Shown: in pieces, positions 46,345 to 59,926 of the stretch
How positions within the stretch are numbered: the first letter of the stretch is position 1
Layout of the letters: every line of letters starts with the position of its first letter
Source: Paracoccus salipaludis
GTDB lineage: Bacteria; Pseudomonadota; Alphaproteobacteria; Rhodobacterales; Rhodobacteraceae
Direction: 5' to 3'
Assembly: GCF_002287065.1 (NCBI RefSeq)
Contig: NZ_NSJZ01000007.1
Location: 62,001 to 126,000, forward strand
Length of the DNA: 64,000 nt
The notes under the pieces: generated by a model
Databases searched by the model: none
The model's input: the letters and a program-made list of their open reading frames with translations, nothing else
What the model was told of the DNA's origin: nothing
Position numbers and translations under genes: made by a program

Positions 46345-47552
46345 GTTTCGACGTTTCCCGCGTCCGCGCCGACTTCCCGATCCTGTCCCGGCAGGTGAAC
46401 GGGCGTCCCCTGGTTTATCTGGACAGCGGGGCCAGCGCGCAGAAGCCGCAGGTGGTGATCGACGCGATCTCGGCGGCCTATGCGGGTGAATACGCCAACG
46501 TGCACCGCGGCCTGCATTTCCTGTCGAACCTGGCGACCGACAACTACGAACGCGTGCGCGCCACCATCGCCCGCTTCCTCAATGCCCCGCGCGAGGACGA
46601 GGTGATCTTCACCAGCGGCTCGACCGAGGGCATCAACCTCGTCAGCTATGCCTGGGCGGCTCCCCGCCTGCAGCCGGGGGACGAGATCGTCCTGTCCCTG
46701 TTGGAACACCATGCCAACATCGTCCCGTGGCACTTCCTGCGCGAACGGCAGGGCGTCGTGCTGCGCTGGGTGGAACCCGAGCCCGATGGCAGCCTGCCGC
46801 CCGAAAAGGTGCTGGCGGCAGTCGGGCCGAAGACGCGGCTGATCGCCATCACCCACATGTCGAACGTCACCGGCACGGTGGTGGACGTGGGGGCCATCGC
46901 GCGGGGAACGGACGTGCCGGTGCTGGTCGATGGCAGCCAGGCGGCGGTCCACATGCCGGTGGATCTGGGCGCCCTCGGCTGCGATTTCTACTGCATCACC
47001 GGGCACAAGCTTTACGGCCCCTCGGGATCCGGGGCGATCTGGATCAGGTCGGAACGGCAGGCCGAGATGCGTCCCTTCCTCGGCGGCGGCGACATGATCC
47101 GCGAGGTGTCGCGCAACGCGGTGACCTATGCCGACCCGCCCCTGCGCTTCGAGGCGGGCACCCCCGGCATCGTCAACCAGATCGGCTTGGGCGTGGCGCT
47201 GGAATATCTCATGTCGCTGGGGATGGCGAACATCTCGGCGCATGAGGCCTCGTTGCGCGACTATGCGCTGGAACGCCTGGGCGGGTTGAACTGGCTGCAG
47301 ATCCAGGGGACGGCACCGGGGAAGGGCGCGATCTTTTCCATGACGATGGAGGGCGCGCACGCCCATGACATCGCCACGATCCTCGACCAGCGCGGCATCG
47401 CCGTGCGCGCCGGGACCCATTGCGCCATGCCGCTGATGCAGCACTATGGCATCCCCGCCTCGGCGCGGGCGAGCTTTGCCATGTACAACACCCGCGAGGA
47501 CGTGGACGCCCTCGTTTCGGGGCTCGAGTTCTGCCGCGAGCTTTTCGCCTGA
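46341..47552 (+). CDS. sufS: Cysteine desulfurase SufS
   Basis: Group II PLP cysteine desulfurase of the Suf system (EC 2.8.1.7). 403 residues. VRADFPILSRQVNGRPLVYL at the N-terminus, PLP Lys223 in ITGHKLYGPSGSG, catalytic Cys361 in RAGTHCAMPLM with the short group II loop. PLP-phosphate contacts in TSGSTEGINLV. Last suf gene, joined to the YIP1-like gene by ATGA. No sufE, sufU or sufT gene follows within this window. Confidence 0.96.
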   Translation: MSFDVSRVRADFPILSRQVNGRPLVYLDSGASAQKPQVVIDAISAAYAGEYANVHRGLHFLSNLATDNYERVRATIARFLNAPREDEVIFTSGSTEGINLVSYAWAAPRLQPGDEIVLSLLEHHANIVPWHFLRERQGVVLRWVEPEPDGSLPPEKVLAAVGPKTRLIAITHMSNVTGTVVDVGAIARGTDVPVLVDGSQAAVHMPVDLGALGCDFYCITGHKLYGPSGSGAIWIRSERQAEMRPFLGGGDMIREVSRNAVTYADPPLRFEAGTPGIVNQIGLGVALEYLMSLGMANISAHEASLRDYALERLGGLNWLQIQGTAPGKGAIFSMTMEGAHAHDIATILDQRGIAVRAGTHCAMPLMQHYGIPASARASFAMYNTREDVDALVSGLEFCRELFA

Positions 47553-47614
47553 GCGCAAGGGTTTCTTAAGCCTGCGGTGCTATCCCGGTCCTGCAAGGGG
47601 CAGGGGTGGCGCAT

Positions 47615-48439
47615 ATGCGGCTGATGGGGGGTCTTGCGGTGCTGCTCTGGCTGCCGCTCGCGCCTGTGGCGCAGGCCGCGACCGATCCTGCTGACCAACC
47701 CGCGGCCGTCTGCGAATGGGCAGCCATGACGGCGGCGGCGGAAATGGGCGTGCCGCCCGATATCCTCGGCGCGCTGACCCTGACCGAAACCGGCCGCCGC
47801 CGCGATGGCGTGGTCCGCCCCTGGGCGTGGAGCGTGAATGCCGAGGGCGCCGGCAGCTGGTTCGAGGATCCGGCCGAGGCGCTGGCCTTTGCGCAGGACC
47901 GCATCGACCAGGGCCGGCCGAACCTCGACATCGGCTGCTTCCAGCTGAACTATCGCTGGCATGGCGAGAACTTCCCCTCTGTGGTCGAGATGTTCGACCC
48001 GCTGGAAAACGCACGCTACGCCGCCCGCTTCGTCCGCGGTCTTTATGCCGAAACGGGTGACTGGCGCCGCGCGGCAGGGGCGTTCCATTCGCGCACGGCG
48101 GTCCATGCGGACAGGTATCTCGCCCGCTTCGATGACCTGCGCGCGACATTCAGCAAGCATGGCTTCGCCGGCATGACCGGCACGCCCGAGACTTACAACG
48201 ACTTCGCCATGGCCGCACCGGTCGCACCCGAGAAGGTCGCCCGCGCCCGGCAAAGGCTGACGCTGCTGGGCGCGCCGCTCGGCTCTGCAAGAACAGGCTC
48301 GCCCGGCTCGCTGGCCGTGGTGGCGCCGGGCCGGGGCGCGCTGATCGGCCTCAGCCGCGGCGCGCTGATCGGCCCGCGCGAGGCGCTTGCGGAAGAACCC
48401 GTGTCCCTGCCTGAAGCCGCGCCTTCCGAGGCGCTTTAG
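47615..48439 (+). CDS. Secreted lytic transglycosylase (SLT domain)
   Basis: Periplasmic muramidase-like enzyme of 274 residues. Signal peptide about 1-21 (LLWLPLAPVAQA/A). SLT domain from about 30 to 170 with the catalytic Glu58 in GALTLTETGRR, and IGCFQLNYRWHG as the Gly-x-x-Gln motif equivalent. The C-terminal about 80 residues are low-complexity and include a duplicated LIGLSRGALIG-type repeat. An in-frame GTG at 47606 is an alternative start. Convergent with the CHASE kinase, with stops 2 nt apart. Confidence 0.85.
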   Translation: MRLMGGLAVLLWLPLAPVAQAATDPADQPAAVCEWAAMTAAAEMGVPPDILGALTLTETGRRRDGVVRPWAWSVNAEGAGSWFEDPAEALAFAQDRIDQGRPNLDIGCFQLNYRWHGENFPSVVEMFDPLENARYAARFVRGLYAETGDWRRAAGAFHSRTAVHADRYLARFDDLRATFSKHGFAGMTGTPETYNDFAMAAPVAPEKVARARQRLTLLGAPLGSARTGSPGSLAVVAPGRGALIGLSRGALIGPREALAEEPVSLPEAAPSEAL

Positions 48440-48441
48440 GT

Positions 48442-50061
48442 TCAGGTCAGCGACAGCGGAAAGGCGATGGTGATGACCATGCCCCCCTCGCCGAACTCAC
48501 GCGAGAAGCTGCCGGTCAGGTCGCCCTCGATCAGCGCATGGATCAGTTGCGTGCCGAAGCCGCTGGAACTGTCGTCGGTGCCGCCGGGCAGAGCCTCCGG
48601 CTCGATCCAGTCGAGGACCAGCCAGTCGGCTGTGCCTCGCCTGTCGACGTGCCATTCGATGCGGATCGTCAGGGCATCGGCATCCGCGCCGTATTTCATC
48701 GCATTGGTGCTGAGCTCATAGGCGACCAGCCCCAATGCCTGGGCCTCGCGCCCGTTCAGCCGGACGGGCGGCCCGGCCAGCATCGCTTCGGCGCGGGCGG
48801 CATCGACGACCCCGCCGATCTCGCCCAGCAGAAGCTCGCGCAGGTCCGCCGAGTCGCGCCCGTCGCGGTTGATCGCGTCCTGCGCCTTGGCCATCGCCGA
48901 CAGCCGCGCCCCGAAGATGCGGCCGAATTCGGGAAGGTCGTTGGCCGAGCGCATCGTCTGGCGGGCGATCGCCTGGATGCGGGCCAGGTGGTTCTTGATC
49001 CGGTGCTGCATCTCGCGCAGCAGGAGCGCGCGCTGCTCGGCCTCGCGCCCCGAAAGCGCCGCCGCCCGCTCGGCCTCGGCCAGCGCGCGGATGAAGTTCC
49101 ACGTCGCTCCCCCGACCGCGATCACCAGCAGCAGCGACAGGACGCCCACCATCAAGCTGGCCGAGTGGTTCATCCATCCCGAGAACTCCGCCGTCGGGGT
49201 CATGGTCATCTGCCACCGGCGGCCGGCGACCGAAATCTCGCGCGTGATCGCGTGCGCGGCCAGTGAGGCGGGGATTTTCGCGGAGCTGTTGTCGAAAAGC
49301 GGCTGGTCGGGGGCAAGAACGTCCACGGTCCGCAGCCTCAACGGCAGGTCCGGCAGGGTGGCCAGCACGGCGGCATGCAGGTCCCCGGCCCGAAAGGGGG
49401 CATAAACGAAGCCGCCATCGCGCCGCGGCCTCATCCCGAACAGCCCGGCCCGGGTCGGGACGTAGATCAGGAAACCCGCCTGCTTGTCGGAGGTGATCTC
49501 CTGCACCAGCTCGACCGGCCCCGTGGCCCGCGGCTCGCCCGTCCCGAGCGCCGCCGCCATGGCCTCGCGCCGGGCGGGCTCGGAATACATGTCGTAGCCG
49601 ATCGCATGGAGGTTCCGCTCGTCCAGCGGCTCCAGCATGGCGATGGGTCCGACAAGGGCCTGGTCGCTCGGGGGGCGGGCCGCGACCCGGCGTCCATGCG
49701 CGGCCGCGATCAGGTCGTGCGCCCGTCCGGCCTCGGCTGCGGAAAGCAGCGCGGCGAAGCCGATGCCCTGAATCCCCTGGTAGTCGCCCCGAAGGTCGAG
49801 TCCCGCGACATAGCGTGCGAACTCAGGGACCGTCACGGGCTGGGTTCCCGCATCGAAGTAGCTTGCCGTGGCACGCAGCAGCGCGACATGCTGGATCATG
49901 CGCTGCTGGACCCGGCCGGACACGAGATCGGCAAGCCGCGCGAAGCGAATGGCGATGGCCTGGTTTTCCAGGCGGACCGTGGCGACGGTCAGCCCAAGGC
50001 CCAGGGCCAGCGTGACGAGCACGGCGCCCAACATCAGAACGGTCTGGCGGGCGCGTGTCAT
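48442..50061 (-). CDS. CHASE-domain HWE/HisKA_2-type sensor histidine kinase
   Basis: 539 residues. First transmembrane segment about 8-26, then a periplasmic CHASE domain (about 60-270, with QGIQGIGFAALLS), second transmembrane segment near 300, then a short HisKA_2 dimerisation region with phosphoacceptor His in LLREMQHRIKNHLARIQ and an HATPase domain (LVAYELSTNAMKYGADAD; SGFGTQLIHALIEGDLTG). This kinase type is linked to light, oxygen or general stress in alphaproteobacteria. ATG 50061 has only a weak ribosome site; a longer reading upstream was rejected. No response regulator adjoins it; cckA, its neighbour upstream, is read in the same direction. Confidence 0.85.
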   Translation of the reverse strand: MTRARQTVLMLGAVLVTLALGLGLTVATVRLENQAIAIRFARLADLVSGRVQQRMIQHVALLRATASYFDAGTQPVTVPEFARYVAGLDLRGDYQGIQGIGFAALLSAAEAGRAHDLIAAAHGRRVAARPPSDQALVGPIAMLEPLDERNLHAIGYDMYSEPARREAMAAALGTGEPRATGPVELVQEITSDKQAGFLIYVPTRAGLFGMRPRRDGGFVYAPFRAGDLHAAVLATLPDLPLRLRTVDVLAPDQPLFDNSSAKIPASLAAHAITREISVAGRRWQMTMTPTAEFSGWMNHSASLMVGVLSLLLVIAVGGATWNFIRALAEAERAAALSGREAEQRALLLREMQHRIKNHLARIQAIARQTMRSANDLPEFGRIFGARLSAMAKAQDAINRDGRDSADLRELLLGEIGGVVDAARAEAMLAGPPVRLNGREAQALGLVAYELSTNAMKYGADADALTIRIEWHVDRRGTADWLVLDWIEPEALPGGTDDSSSGFGTQLIHALIEGDLTGSFSREFGEGGMVITIAFPLSLT

Positions 50062-50310
50062 TCCGTGCTCGGGAAAAGGAAGGCCGCGTCGGCTGCGGCG
50101 ATCGAGGGAAGGAGGCGGGACGCGGCGCGCCTCGCCCGCTCCCCTACGCTGCGGGATGAGGCCTGTCCAGAGCGCCCCGGGGCTTTCAGGGCGGGGCTTG
50201 TCATTCAGCCATGGCAAGGAGATGGCCGGCTTGCCCCTGCAGCCTGCGTGCCGCATCGGGGGCCTTCCGCGACCTTGCGCAGCCCCCCGGCCTGTCGCCC
50301 GAGGAAAGCG

Positions 50311-52398
50311 TCACTGCAAGGCAAGCCCGCCGCCATCGGCCGGCTGGGCCGGGCCGGGGCGCCCCGCCAGGTGGCTTTCGACGCTGGCGACCAGGTCCGA
50401 AAGCGAGAAGGGCTTGGGCAGGAACAGCGCGTTCGGGATCGTTGCATTGCCGTCCGACAGCGTTGCCTCCATGTAGCCGGACATGAAGATGACGCGCGTG
50501 CCCTCGCGGGTGTGCAGGGCCGTGCGGACCCAGGCAGGGCCATCCATGCCGGGCATGACGACATCCGTCACGAAGATGTCCACCGCCAGCGCGGCGTCGG
50601 ACAGGATCTCGATCGCACGTTCCCCGCTGTCAGCCTCGATGACGTCGAAGCCATGCAGCTTCAGGGCGCGGGCGGCGAAGGCGCGCACGGGCGCCTCGTC
50701 CTCGACCAGCAGCACGGTGCGCCGGCGCTCTTCGGGCAGGTCGTCCGGGGGGGCGGATGCCGGTGCCGGGGCCGGCTTGGCCGCCGCCGGCCGGGCGTGC
50801 TGGGCGGGAAAATACAGGGTAAAGGTCGTGCCCTCGCCCGGAACGCTGTCGCAGAAGATGTAGCCGCCTGTCTGCTTGACGATGCCGTAGGCCGTGGAAA
50901 GCCCCAGGCCGGTTCCCTCGCCCTGCTTCTTGGTGGTGAAGAACGGGTCGAAGATCTTGTCCAGCGCCTCGGGCGGGATGCCGCAGCCCTGGTCCGAGAC
51001 CGTGATGCGCACGTATTCGCCCTTGGGAATGCTGGCCCGTTCCAGCGTCAGCGGGGACCGCAGGCGGACATTCTCGGTGCGGATCGCGACCTCGCCGCCG
51101 CCGGGCATGGCGTCGCGGGCGTTCACGACGAGGTTCATCAGCACCTGCTCGAACTGCCGGGCGTCGGCGCGGATCGGCCGCAGCGAAGGGTCATGCGTCA
51201 CGGTGACCACGACCCGCTCTCCGACGAGACGGTTGAGAAGATGGCTGAGGTCGGACAGCGCGTGCCGCAGGTCGATGAGCTGCGGCGTCAGCGTCTGCTT
51301 GCGCGAGAAGGCGAGCAGCTGGCGCACCAGGGCCGCCGCCCGGTTGGCGTTCTGCGAGATCTGGTGCAGGTCCGCGTAATCGGGGTCGGTATTGTCGCGC
51401 CGCAGCATCAGAAGGTCGCAATGGCCCGTGATCGCCGTCAGCAGGTTGTTGAAGTCATGCGCGATGCCGCCCGCCAGCTGGCCGATGGCCTGCATCTTCT
51501 GGCTTTGCACGAACTGCGCTTCCAGCGTCTTCAGCGCGCTGACATCCGTCAGCACCGCCACGATGCGGTCCGATCCGGGACTTGCCCCCATCGTGACCTG
51601 CAGCGCACGCTCGGGCTCTCCGGTGCGGGTTTGCAGCACCTCGCCGCGGCCGGTGTCGCGGCCCTCTCGGACCTCGGCGATCCAGTCGCCCAGGGGGCGC
51701 CCGGGACCCTCGACCAGGTCGCCCAGGAAGGTGCCGCGCGCGACCGGGCCCAGCAGCGCCTGCGCGGCGGGATTGGCCGTGAGCACCCGTCCCGAGGCGT
51801 CGAGATCGACCAGCGCGATGGGAAGTGTCAGGTAGTCGAAGCCCGCGTCCGTTGCCGGTCCCAGCGTCGAGGGCACCGTCTCGGGGCGCGGGGCCTCGTG
51901 CCGCCACAGCTGCAGTTCGGTGCCGGGAAGGCGGCGGGCGGTCAGGCGGGTGCCATCCCCGAGCGGCAATCGGGCGGGCCGATCGTCGCTGACGCGCGCC
52001 AGCAGTCCGGCCGCGGCGGCAGCGGGGCGCGCGCGGTGACGGGTCAGAAGTGCCGCGGCATCCCGGCCCGCCATGTCCTGCATCCGCTCGGCCTCGGCCG
52101 ATTGCGCCCGGATGGCGCCACGGGCATCGACGATCCAGGCGCAGCCCGGTTCGTCCGCCAGCATCCGCCGCGCAGACCGGACCTGCCGCATCACCGTCAA
52201 CTCAGACAAGAGCCTCTGTCCCGCGAAGATGCCCCCCAGCAGGTACCAGGCCACGGCGGCGGTTCCCGCCACGACCAGCACCCGCGCAGGCACGGCCCCG
52301 GGTGCAAGCGCCAGCCACAGCGCCCCGATGATCGTCGGCAGCATCAGGACCGGCACCATCATGAGGCCGCGCGAGGGCAAGATCCCGTTCTGCTTCAT
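50311..52398 (-). CDS. cckA: Hybrid histidine kinase CckA
   Basis: Top of the CckA-ChpT-CtrA phosphorelay controlling cell cycle, motility and gene-transfer-agent expression in alphaproteobacteria. 695 residues. Two transmembrane helices near 12-60, two PAS-like regions (about 80-165 and 190-290), HisKA with His314 in [17 protein letters not shown], HATPase ([20 protein letters not shown]), and a receiver domain with Asp near 612 in [24 protein letters not shown] plus the CHCDLLML-like downstream segment is characteristic. 56 nt downstream of the RsmB-like gene. Confidence 0.92.
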   Translation of the reverse strand: MKQNGILPSRGLMMVPVLMLPTIIGALWLALAPGAVPARVLVVAGTAAVAWYLLGGIFAGQRLLSELTVMRQVRSARRMLADEPGCAWIVDARGAIRAQSAEAERMQDMAGRDAAALLTRHRARPAAAAAGLLARVSDDRPARLPLGDGTRLTARRLPGTELQLWRHEAPRPETVPSTLGPATDAGFDYLTLPIALVDLDASGRVLTANPAAQALLGPVARGTFLGDLVEGPGRPLGDWIAEVREGRDTGRGEVLQTRTGEPERALQVTMGASPGSDRIVAVLTDVSALKTLEAQFVQSQKMQAIGQLAGGIAHDFNNLLTAITGHCDLLMLRRDNTDPDYADLHQISQNANRAAALVRQLLAFSRKQTLTPQLIDLRHALSDLSHLLNRLVGERVVVTVTHDPSLRPIRADARQFEQVLMNLVVNARDAMPGGGEVAIRTENVRLRSPLTLERASIPKGEYVRITVSDQGCGIPPEALDKIFDPFFTTKKQGEGTGLGLSTAYGIVKQTGGYIFCDSVPGEGTTFTLYFPAQHARPAAAKPAPAPASAPPDDLPEERRRTVLLVEDEAPVRAFAARALKLHGFDVIEADSGERAIEILSDAALAVDIFVTDVVMPGMDGPAWVRTALHTREGTRVIFMSGYMEATLSDGNATIPNALFLPKPFSLSDLVASVESHLAGRPGPAQPADGGGLALQ

Positions 52399-52454
52399 TC
52401 CCGCCTCAAGACCGATTCGCGCCCGAGGATACTGCCCTGCCGGTTAAGCGACGC

Positions 52455-53606
52455 TTAACGGGCAAGCTTCGCCAGGAAAAAACCGTCGCTCGCCGTCATG
52501 GGCGTCCATGTGACCGCCTCCTGCGGGCGAAATCCGGGATGCTGCGCCACAAATCGGGCGACCTGTTCCTCGTTCTCGCGCGCCAGCAGCGAGCAGGTCA
52601 TGTAGGCCAGCGTCCCGCCGGGCCGCACATGGGTGGCGGCGCGCGCCAGGATCCCGGCCTGCGTGCGCGTCAGCTGCGCGAGATCCCCGGGCGAAAGCCG
52701 CCATTTCGCATCCGGCGTCCGCCGCCAGGTGCCCGAGCCCGAGCAGGGCACGTCCGTCACGACAAGATCGAACAGCCCGGCCGGTCCGGCGGGTTCCGCG
52801 ACGGTTATCCTGACCCCGGCGCGGGCCGCCCGCGCGGGCAGGTCGCGCATCCGTGCGGGCGCGGCATCCCAAGCCGTCACCCGCGCACCGCGTGCGGCCA
52901 GCGCCAGCGACTTGCCGCCGCCGCCCGCGCAAAAGTCCAGGACCGTCGTTCCCGGGCCCGCGTCCAGCGCGGCGCAGGCCATCTGGGGGGACAGGTCCTG
53001 CAGTTCCACCAACCCGTCGCGGTAGGCGGCCGAGGACTGGATCCGCCGCCCGCCCGCCGTCACGCGCAGGGCGGTCGCGCAGCGGGGATCGGGCTCGGCC
53101 TCGATGCCTTCGGCGGCCAGGGCCGCGCGCGCGGCCTCGGGCGTGGCGCGGGCAAGGTTCGCGCGCAGCCAGACGGGGGCGCGGTCCCGCAGCGCTTCGG
53201 CCACCTTAGGAAAACCGGGGCCGAGATCAGCCGCGAGCGCCTGCGCGATCCAGTCGGGCAGGTCCGTCGCTTCTGCGGGGGAAGGGGCGCGGCCGCCTGC
53301 GGCTTCGGCGGGCGTCAGGGGGGCGGGGGCGTGGCCTTCCCCCGTGAAGATCGTCGCCGGGTCGGTCCCGGCCTCGCGCAGGGCGCCGAGGATCAGGCCG
53401 CGCCCGCTGTCCGCGCCGCCCAAGGCCGCCCGGCTGCGCCGTCGACGCAGCGTGTCATAGACAAGGTCGCGCACGGCGGCGCGGTCGCCCGAGCCCGCAA
53501 AGCGGCTGGTGCGCGCCCAGCGGGTCAGCTGCGCCTCGGCCGGTTCGCCCTGGAGGATGGCGTCGAGAATCTGGATGGCGGCGGCCGCGCGGGCTGCGGG
53601 GGTCAC
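52455..53606 (-). CDS. RsmB/NOP2-family RNA (C5-cytosine) methyltransferase
   Basis: Predicted 16S rRNA m5C methyltransferase of the Sun/RsmB group. 383 residues. N-terminal NusB-like helices, then SAM motif LDFCAGGGGKSLALAARGA, motif IV VTDVPCSGSGTWRR with one Cys, and motif VI TCSLLARENEEQV with the catalytic Cys. The target cytosine is presumably 967 by homology. Start GTG at 53606 gives MTPAARAAAAIQILD. Divergent from recA. Confidence 0.88.
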   Translation of the reverse strand: MTPAARAAAAIQILDAILQGEPAEAQLTRWARTSRFAGSGDRAAVRDLVYDTLRRRRSRAALGGADSGRGLILGALREAGTDPATIFTGEGHAPAPLTPAEAAGGRAPSPAEATDLPDWIAQALAADLGPGFPKVAEALRDRAPVWLRANLARATPEAARAALAAEGIEAEPDPRCATALRVTAGGRRIQSSAAYRDGLVELQDLSPQMACAALDAGPGTTVLDFCAGGGGKSLALAARGARVTAWDAAPARMRDLPARAARAGVRITVAEPAGPAGLFDLVVTDVPCSGSGTWRRTPDAKWRLSPGDLAQLTRTQAGILARAATHVRPGGTLAYMTCSLLARENEEQVARFVAQHPGFRPQEAVTWTPMTASDGFFLAKLAR

Positions 53607-53786
53607 GGCCGGACCCCGGCGCGGAGAAGAAAAAGGTGCATGGGCGCCAGTTTATCCCCTCGGCGCGCAGGCTCAAGCCGGACCCCGGAAAACGGGTCAA
53701 CGCTTTCTTAAGATTCTTGCCCCAGACTGTGATTCAAGGGCTGCAAGTCCTTGTGGACAGACGCGTAAATGACCATCTGGGATCCA

Positions 53787-53801
53787 GAACATCAGGTGAA
53801 C
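53787..53801 (-). promoter_or_regulatory. SOS (LexA) box of recA
   Basis: GAAC (53787-53790) - 7 nt - GAAC (53798-53801), the inverted form of the alphaproteobacterial GTTC-N7-GTTC LexA operator, 60 nt upstream of the recA start. It lies in the 254-nt gap between recA and the RsmB-like gene, in which no other gene is seen. Confidence 0.85.
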
Positions 53802-53860
53802 AAGAGATGGCTGCGCCGCATCGTTGTGCAAGGCCATGCGCTGCAATAGAGTAGGTGAAA

Positions 53861-54931
53861 ATGTCTGGGGCGAGCATCCTGAAGATGGACGACAAACGCA
53901 GCGCGGACCGGCAGAAGGCGCTCGACAGCGCCCTGGCGCAGATCGAACGCCAGTTCGGCAAGGGCTCGATCATGAAGCTCGGCGCCGACAACCCGGTGGC
54001 CGAGATCGAGGCGACCTCGACCGGCTCGCTGGGGCTGGACATCGCGCTGGGGATCGGCGGGTTGCCCAAGGGCCGCATCATCGAGATCTTCGGGCCGGAA
54101 AGCTCGGGGAAGACCACGCTGACGCTGCATGTGGTCGCCGAGGAACAGAAGAAGGGCGGCGTCTGCGCCTTCGTGGACGCGGAACACGCGCTTGATCCGC
54201 AATACGCCCGCAAGCTGGGCGTGAACCTGGACGAGCTGCTGATCTCGCAGCCCGACACGGGCGAACAGGCGCTGGAGATCGTGGATACGCTGGTGCGGTC
54301 CGGTGCGGTCAGCCTGGTCGTGGTCGACTCGGTCGCGGCGCTGACGCCCAAGTCCGAGATCGAGGGCGACATGGGCGACATGCAGATGGGCAGCCAGGCC
54401 CGCCTGATGAGCCAGGCGATGCGCAAGCTGACCGCCAGCATCGGCCGGTCGAACTGCATGGTGATCTTCATCAACCAGATCCGCATGAAGATCGGCGTCA
54501 TGTTCGGCAACCCGGAAACGACGACGGGCGGCAACGCGCTCAAGTTCTATGCCTCGGTGCGCCTCGACATCCGCCGCACGGGGTCGATCAAGGACCGTGA
54601 CGAGGTGGTGGGCAACTCGACCAAGGTGAAGGTCGTCAAGAACAAGGTGGCCCCGCCCTTCAAGCAGGTCGAGTTCGACATCATGTACGGCGAGGGGATC
54701 TCCAAGGTCGGCGAGCTGATCGACCTCGGCGTCAAGGCCGGCGTGGTCGAGAAGTCGGGCGCCTGGTATTCCTACGGTGACGAGCGGATCGGGCAGGGGC
54801 GCGAGAATGCCAAGCAGTTCCTGCGCGACAACCCGCAGGTGGCGCTGGCCATCGAGGACCGCATCCGCGCCAGCCACGGCCTCGATTTCGGCGCAAGCCC
54901 GGACGAGGACGACTCGCTGACCGAGGAGTGA
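53861..54931 (+). CDS. recA: Recombinase RecA
   Basis: ATP-dependent strand-exchange protein and SOS co-protease. 356 residues, usual length. Walker [14 protein letters not shown] (78-85), Walker [14 protein letters not shown]1 loop region [15 protein letters not shown], and acidic C-terminus [12 protein letters not shown] 53861 follows AGGTGAAA; GTG 53855 and ATG 53885 are alternatives. SOS box upstream, terminator downstream: monocistronic. Confidence 0.98.
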   Translation: MSGASILKMDDKRSADRQKALDSALAQIERQFGKGSIMKLGADNPVAEIEATSTGSLGLDIALGIGGLPKGRIIEIFGPESSGKTTLTLHVVAEEQKKGGVCAFVDAEHALDPQYARKLGVNLDELLISQPDTGEQALEIVDTLVRSGAVSLVVVDSVAALTPKSEIEGDMGDMQMGSQARLMSQAMRKLTASIGRSNCMVIFINQIRMKIGVMFGNPETTTGGNALKFYASVRLDIRRTGSIKDRDEVVGNSTKVKVVKNKVAPPFKQVEFDIMYGEGISKVGELIDLGVKAGVVEKSGAWYSYGDERIGQGRENAKQFLRDNPQVALAIEDRIRASHGLDFGASPDEDDSLTEE

Positions 54932-54967
54932 GCGGCGTCACCGATCACCCATGATCCTGCCGACTAC

Positions 54968-54993
54968 GGGCGCCCCTCGCGGGCGCCCTTTTT
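54968..54993 (+). terminator. Rho-independent terminator of recA
   Basis: GGGCGCCC (54968-54975), loop CTCGC, GGGCGCCC (54981-54988), then TTTTT. 36 nt beyond the recA stop. Confidence 0.9.
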
Positions 54994-55061
54994 CATTCCG
55001 GGGATGGCGCACCGCCGGACGGACGTGCAGGCTGCCGACGAGCCATCATGGAGCCTGCCCG

Positions 55062-56279
55062 ATGAGACCTTCCGCTGCCATCCGCCTCGCGCTTGCCGCC
55101 CTTGCCCTCGCGGGGCCCGCGCTGGCCGAGACGCCCTATCGCCATGCGGAGGAACCCATCGGGACGGTCGAGCAGATCTATGACGGCGACCTTCTGCCCG
55201 ACGATGCGGTGGCGACCTTCCGCAACATCGACCGGCTGTTCCCGACCCGCAGCATCGCCCCCTCGGCCACGCCGCGCGCCCTGGAACCCTCGGACCTGAA
55301 GCTGGGGCGGCTGGACCTGACGCTGGACGGCAAGACCTATGACCTCGACGACGTGATCGCGCTGGACAGCATCACCGGGCTGATCGTCCTGAAGGACGGC
55401 AAGGTGGTGACCGAGATCTACCAGCGCGGCAACGGCCCCGACACGCGCTGGATGTCGATGTCGCTGGCCAAGTCCGTGACCTCGACGCTGATCGGCGCCG
55501 CGATCCGCGACGGCGCCATCGCGGGCGAAGAGGCGCTTGTCACCGACTATGTCCCCGCGCTGAAGGGCAGCGCCTATGACGGAGTGACGGTCGGCCAGAT
55601 CCTGGCGATGACCTCGGGCGTGCAGTGGGACGAGACCTACACCGACCCGGCCTCGGACCGCCGCGCGTTGCTGGCCGCGCAGATCGCGCAACAGCCGGGC
55701 GGGCTGATGAAGGTCATGGCGGCGCTGCCCCGCGCGGCCGAGCCGGGCACCGTGCACAACTATTCGACCGGCGAGACCCAGGTCGCGGGCGAGATCGTGA
55801 CCGGCGCCACCGGCAAGACGCTGTCCGACTATCTGGCCGAGAAGATCTGGCAGCCCTACGGCATGGAGGCCGAGGCCAAATGGTGGCTGGACAGCCCCGA
55901 GGGCCACGAGATCGGCGGCAGCGGGCTTTCGGCCACGCTGCGCGACTTCGCCCGTTTCGGGCAGTTCTTCCTGGAAGGCGGCATGATCGACGGCAAGCCG
56001 GTCCTGCCCGACGGCTGGACCGATCGCGCGGGCCTGCCGATCACGCTGAAGGACGGCAGCACGGCGGAATACGGGCTGATGTGGTGGCCCGCATGGACCG
56101 AGCAGTCGGTTGCGCACAAGGCCTATGCCGCGGTCGGCATCCAGGGCCAGAACATCTACATCGATCCGGCCGAGCGGGTGGTCATCGCCACCATCGCGGC
56201 CCAGCCCGAGCCCCTGGGCAAGGAGCCGGTCGATCCCATGGCCTTCTTCGACGCGCTGGTGAACGCGATCGGCAAGTAA
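55062..56279 (+). CDS. Exported serine hydrolase of the class C beta-lactamase family
   Basis: 405 residues with a signal peptide (about 1-22, [16 protein letters not shown]). Ser-x-x-Lys motif is SLAK at residues 134-137 ([13 protein letters not shown]), the Tyr motif is HNYSTGET, and the third motif is not a clear KTG. This fits the broad penicillin-binding/esterase branch rather than a true AmpC, so antibiotic resistance should not be assumed. ATG 55062 gives the signal peptide; an upstream extension was rejected. It sits between recA and alaS with a 77-nt gap to alaS. Confidence 0.87.
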   Translation: MRPSAAIRLALAALALAGPALAETPYRHAEEPIGTVEQIYDGDLLPDDAVATFRNIDRLFPTRSIAPSATPRALEPSDLKLGRLDLTLDGKTYDLDDVIALDSITGLIVLKDGKVVTEIYQRGNGPDTRWMSMSLAKSVTSTLIGAAIRDGAIAGEEALVTDYVPALKGSAYDGVTVGQILAMTSGVQWDETYTDPASDRRALLAAQIAQQPGGLMKVMAALPRAAEPGTVHNYSTGETQVAGEIVTGATGKTLSDYLAEKIWQPYGMEAEAKWWLDSPEGHEIGGSGLSATLRDFARFGQFFLEGGMIDGKPVLPDGWTDRAGLPITLKDGSTAEYGLMWWPAWTEQSVAHKAYAAVGIQGQNIYIDPAERVVIATIAAQPEPLGKEPVDPMAFFDALVNAIGK

Positions 56280-56356
56280 GTCCCGGCGCGCGTTCTGGAC
56301 AGGAAGGGGCGGCGGTCTTACATGTGACCGCTGCCAATCCCCGCAGGAATCCGCCC

Positions 56357-59017
<2,661 letters not shown>

Positions 59018-59131
59018 GTTTCGGGCAGGGCGCGGGCTTGTGATCCGCGCCCTGCCACCTGTCCCCCGAAAGCGGCTGAAAACCTGCAAGGGCGCTGCTA
59101 GGATGGGGAAAAAGAACGCATGGGGGCAGGA

Positions 59132-59926
59132 ATGTGTCGCTGGGCGGCCTATCTGGGCAGGCCGATCTTTCTTGAGGACATCGTCAGCCGGCCGGGACAT
59201 TCGCTGATCCGGCAAAGCCACGGCGCCGTCCGCTGCCAGACCCCCGTGAACGCCGACGGCTTCGGCCTTGCCTGGTATGGCGAGCGGGACGAGCCCGGCC
59301 TTTACCGCGATGTCATGCCCGCCTGGTCCGACCCGAACCTGCGCAGCCTGACGGCGACGGTGAAGTCGCCCCTGTTCATGGCCCATGTGCGCGCCTCGAC
59401 CGGCACGGCCACCAGCCGCAACAACTGCCATCCCTTTGCGGTGGGCCGCTGGTCCTTCATGCACAACGGCCAGTTCGGCGGCTATGACGGCTGGCGCCGC
59501 GCGGCCGAACTGCTGATCCCCGACGAGCTTTACCCCCACCGCAAGGGCGCGACCGACAGCGAGGCGCTGTTCCTCTGCGCCTTGGGCGAGGGGCTTCAGG
59601 ACGATCCCTGCGGCGCCCTGGCCCGCGCCACGGCGCGCTTCGAGGCGCTGGCGCGGCTGCGTGGCACCGCGCCCCATGTCCGCTTGACCTGCGCCTTCTC
59701 GGACGGACGGCGGCTTTATGCGGCACGCTACGCCACGGACGACCACGCGCCCACGCTGTTCCACCGCTGGTCCGACAGCCGGATGGGCCGGGCCGTCGTC
59801 TCCGAGCCGCTGGAAACGGACGAGGCCGACTGGCTGGAAGTCCCGCCCGGTTCCTTCTGCGTCTTCGAGGGCGAGACCGTCACGATCACGCCCTTCGTGG
59901 TCCAGCGGTTGCGCGAGGCCGCCTAG
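59132..59926 (+). CDS. Class II glutamine amidotransferase-like protein (YafJ-type)
   Basis: Ntn-hydrolase amidotransferase, 264 residues. ATG 59132 is chosen because it places Cys directly after Met ([13 protein letters not shown]), and this Cys must become N-terminal to act as nucleophile. An in-frame ATG 12 nt upstream would block it. [38 protein letters not shown] and [14 protein letters not shown] match the YafJ/EgtC-like group. Substrate unknown. Its stop codon overlaps the convergent aroC stop. Confidence 0.88.
   Translation: MCRWAAYLGRPIFLEDIVSRPGHSLIRQSHGAVRCQTPVNADGFGLAWYGERDEPGLYRDVMPAWSDPNLRSLTATVKSPLFMAHVRASTGTATSRNNCHPFAVGRWSFMHNGQFGGYDGWRRAAELLIPDELYPHRKGATDSEALFLCALGEGLQDDPCGALARATARFEALARLRGTAPHVRLTCAFSDGRRLYAARYATDDHAPTLFHRWSDSRMGRAVVSEPLETDEADWLEVPPGSFCVFEGETVTITPFVVQRLREAA

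Noticed and set aside
50062-50310. N-terminal extension of the CHASE kinase into the gap after cckA
   Set aside because: The extension is Arg/Pro-rich and precedes a normal first membrane helix; MTRARQTVLMLG at 50061 is the typical start.
55062-56279. Beta-lactamase resistance gene
   Set aside because: Only the SxxK and a Tyr motif are visible and no clear KTG; chromosomal housekeeping context between recA and alaS. A general serine hydrolase is the safer call.
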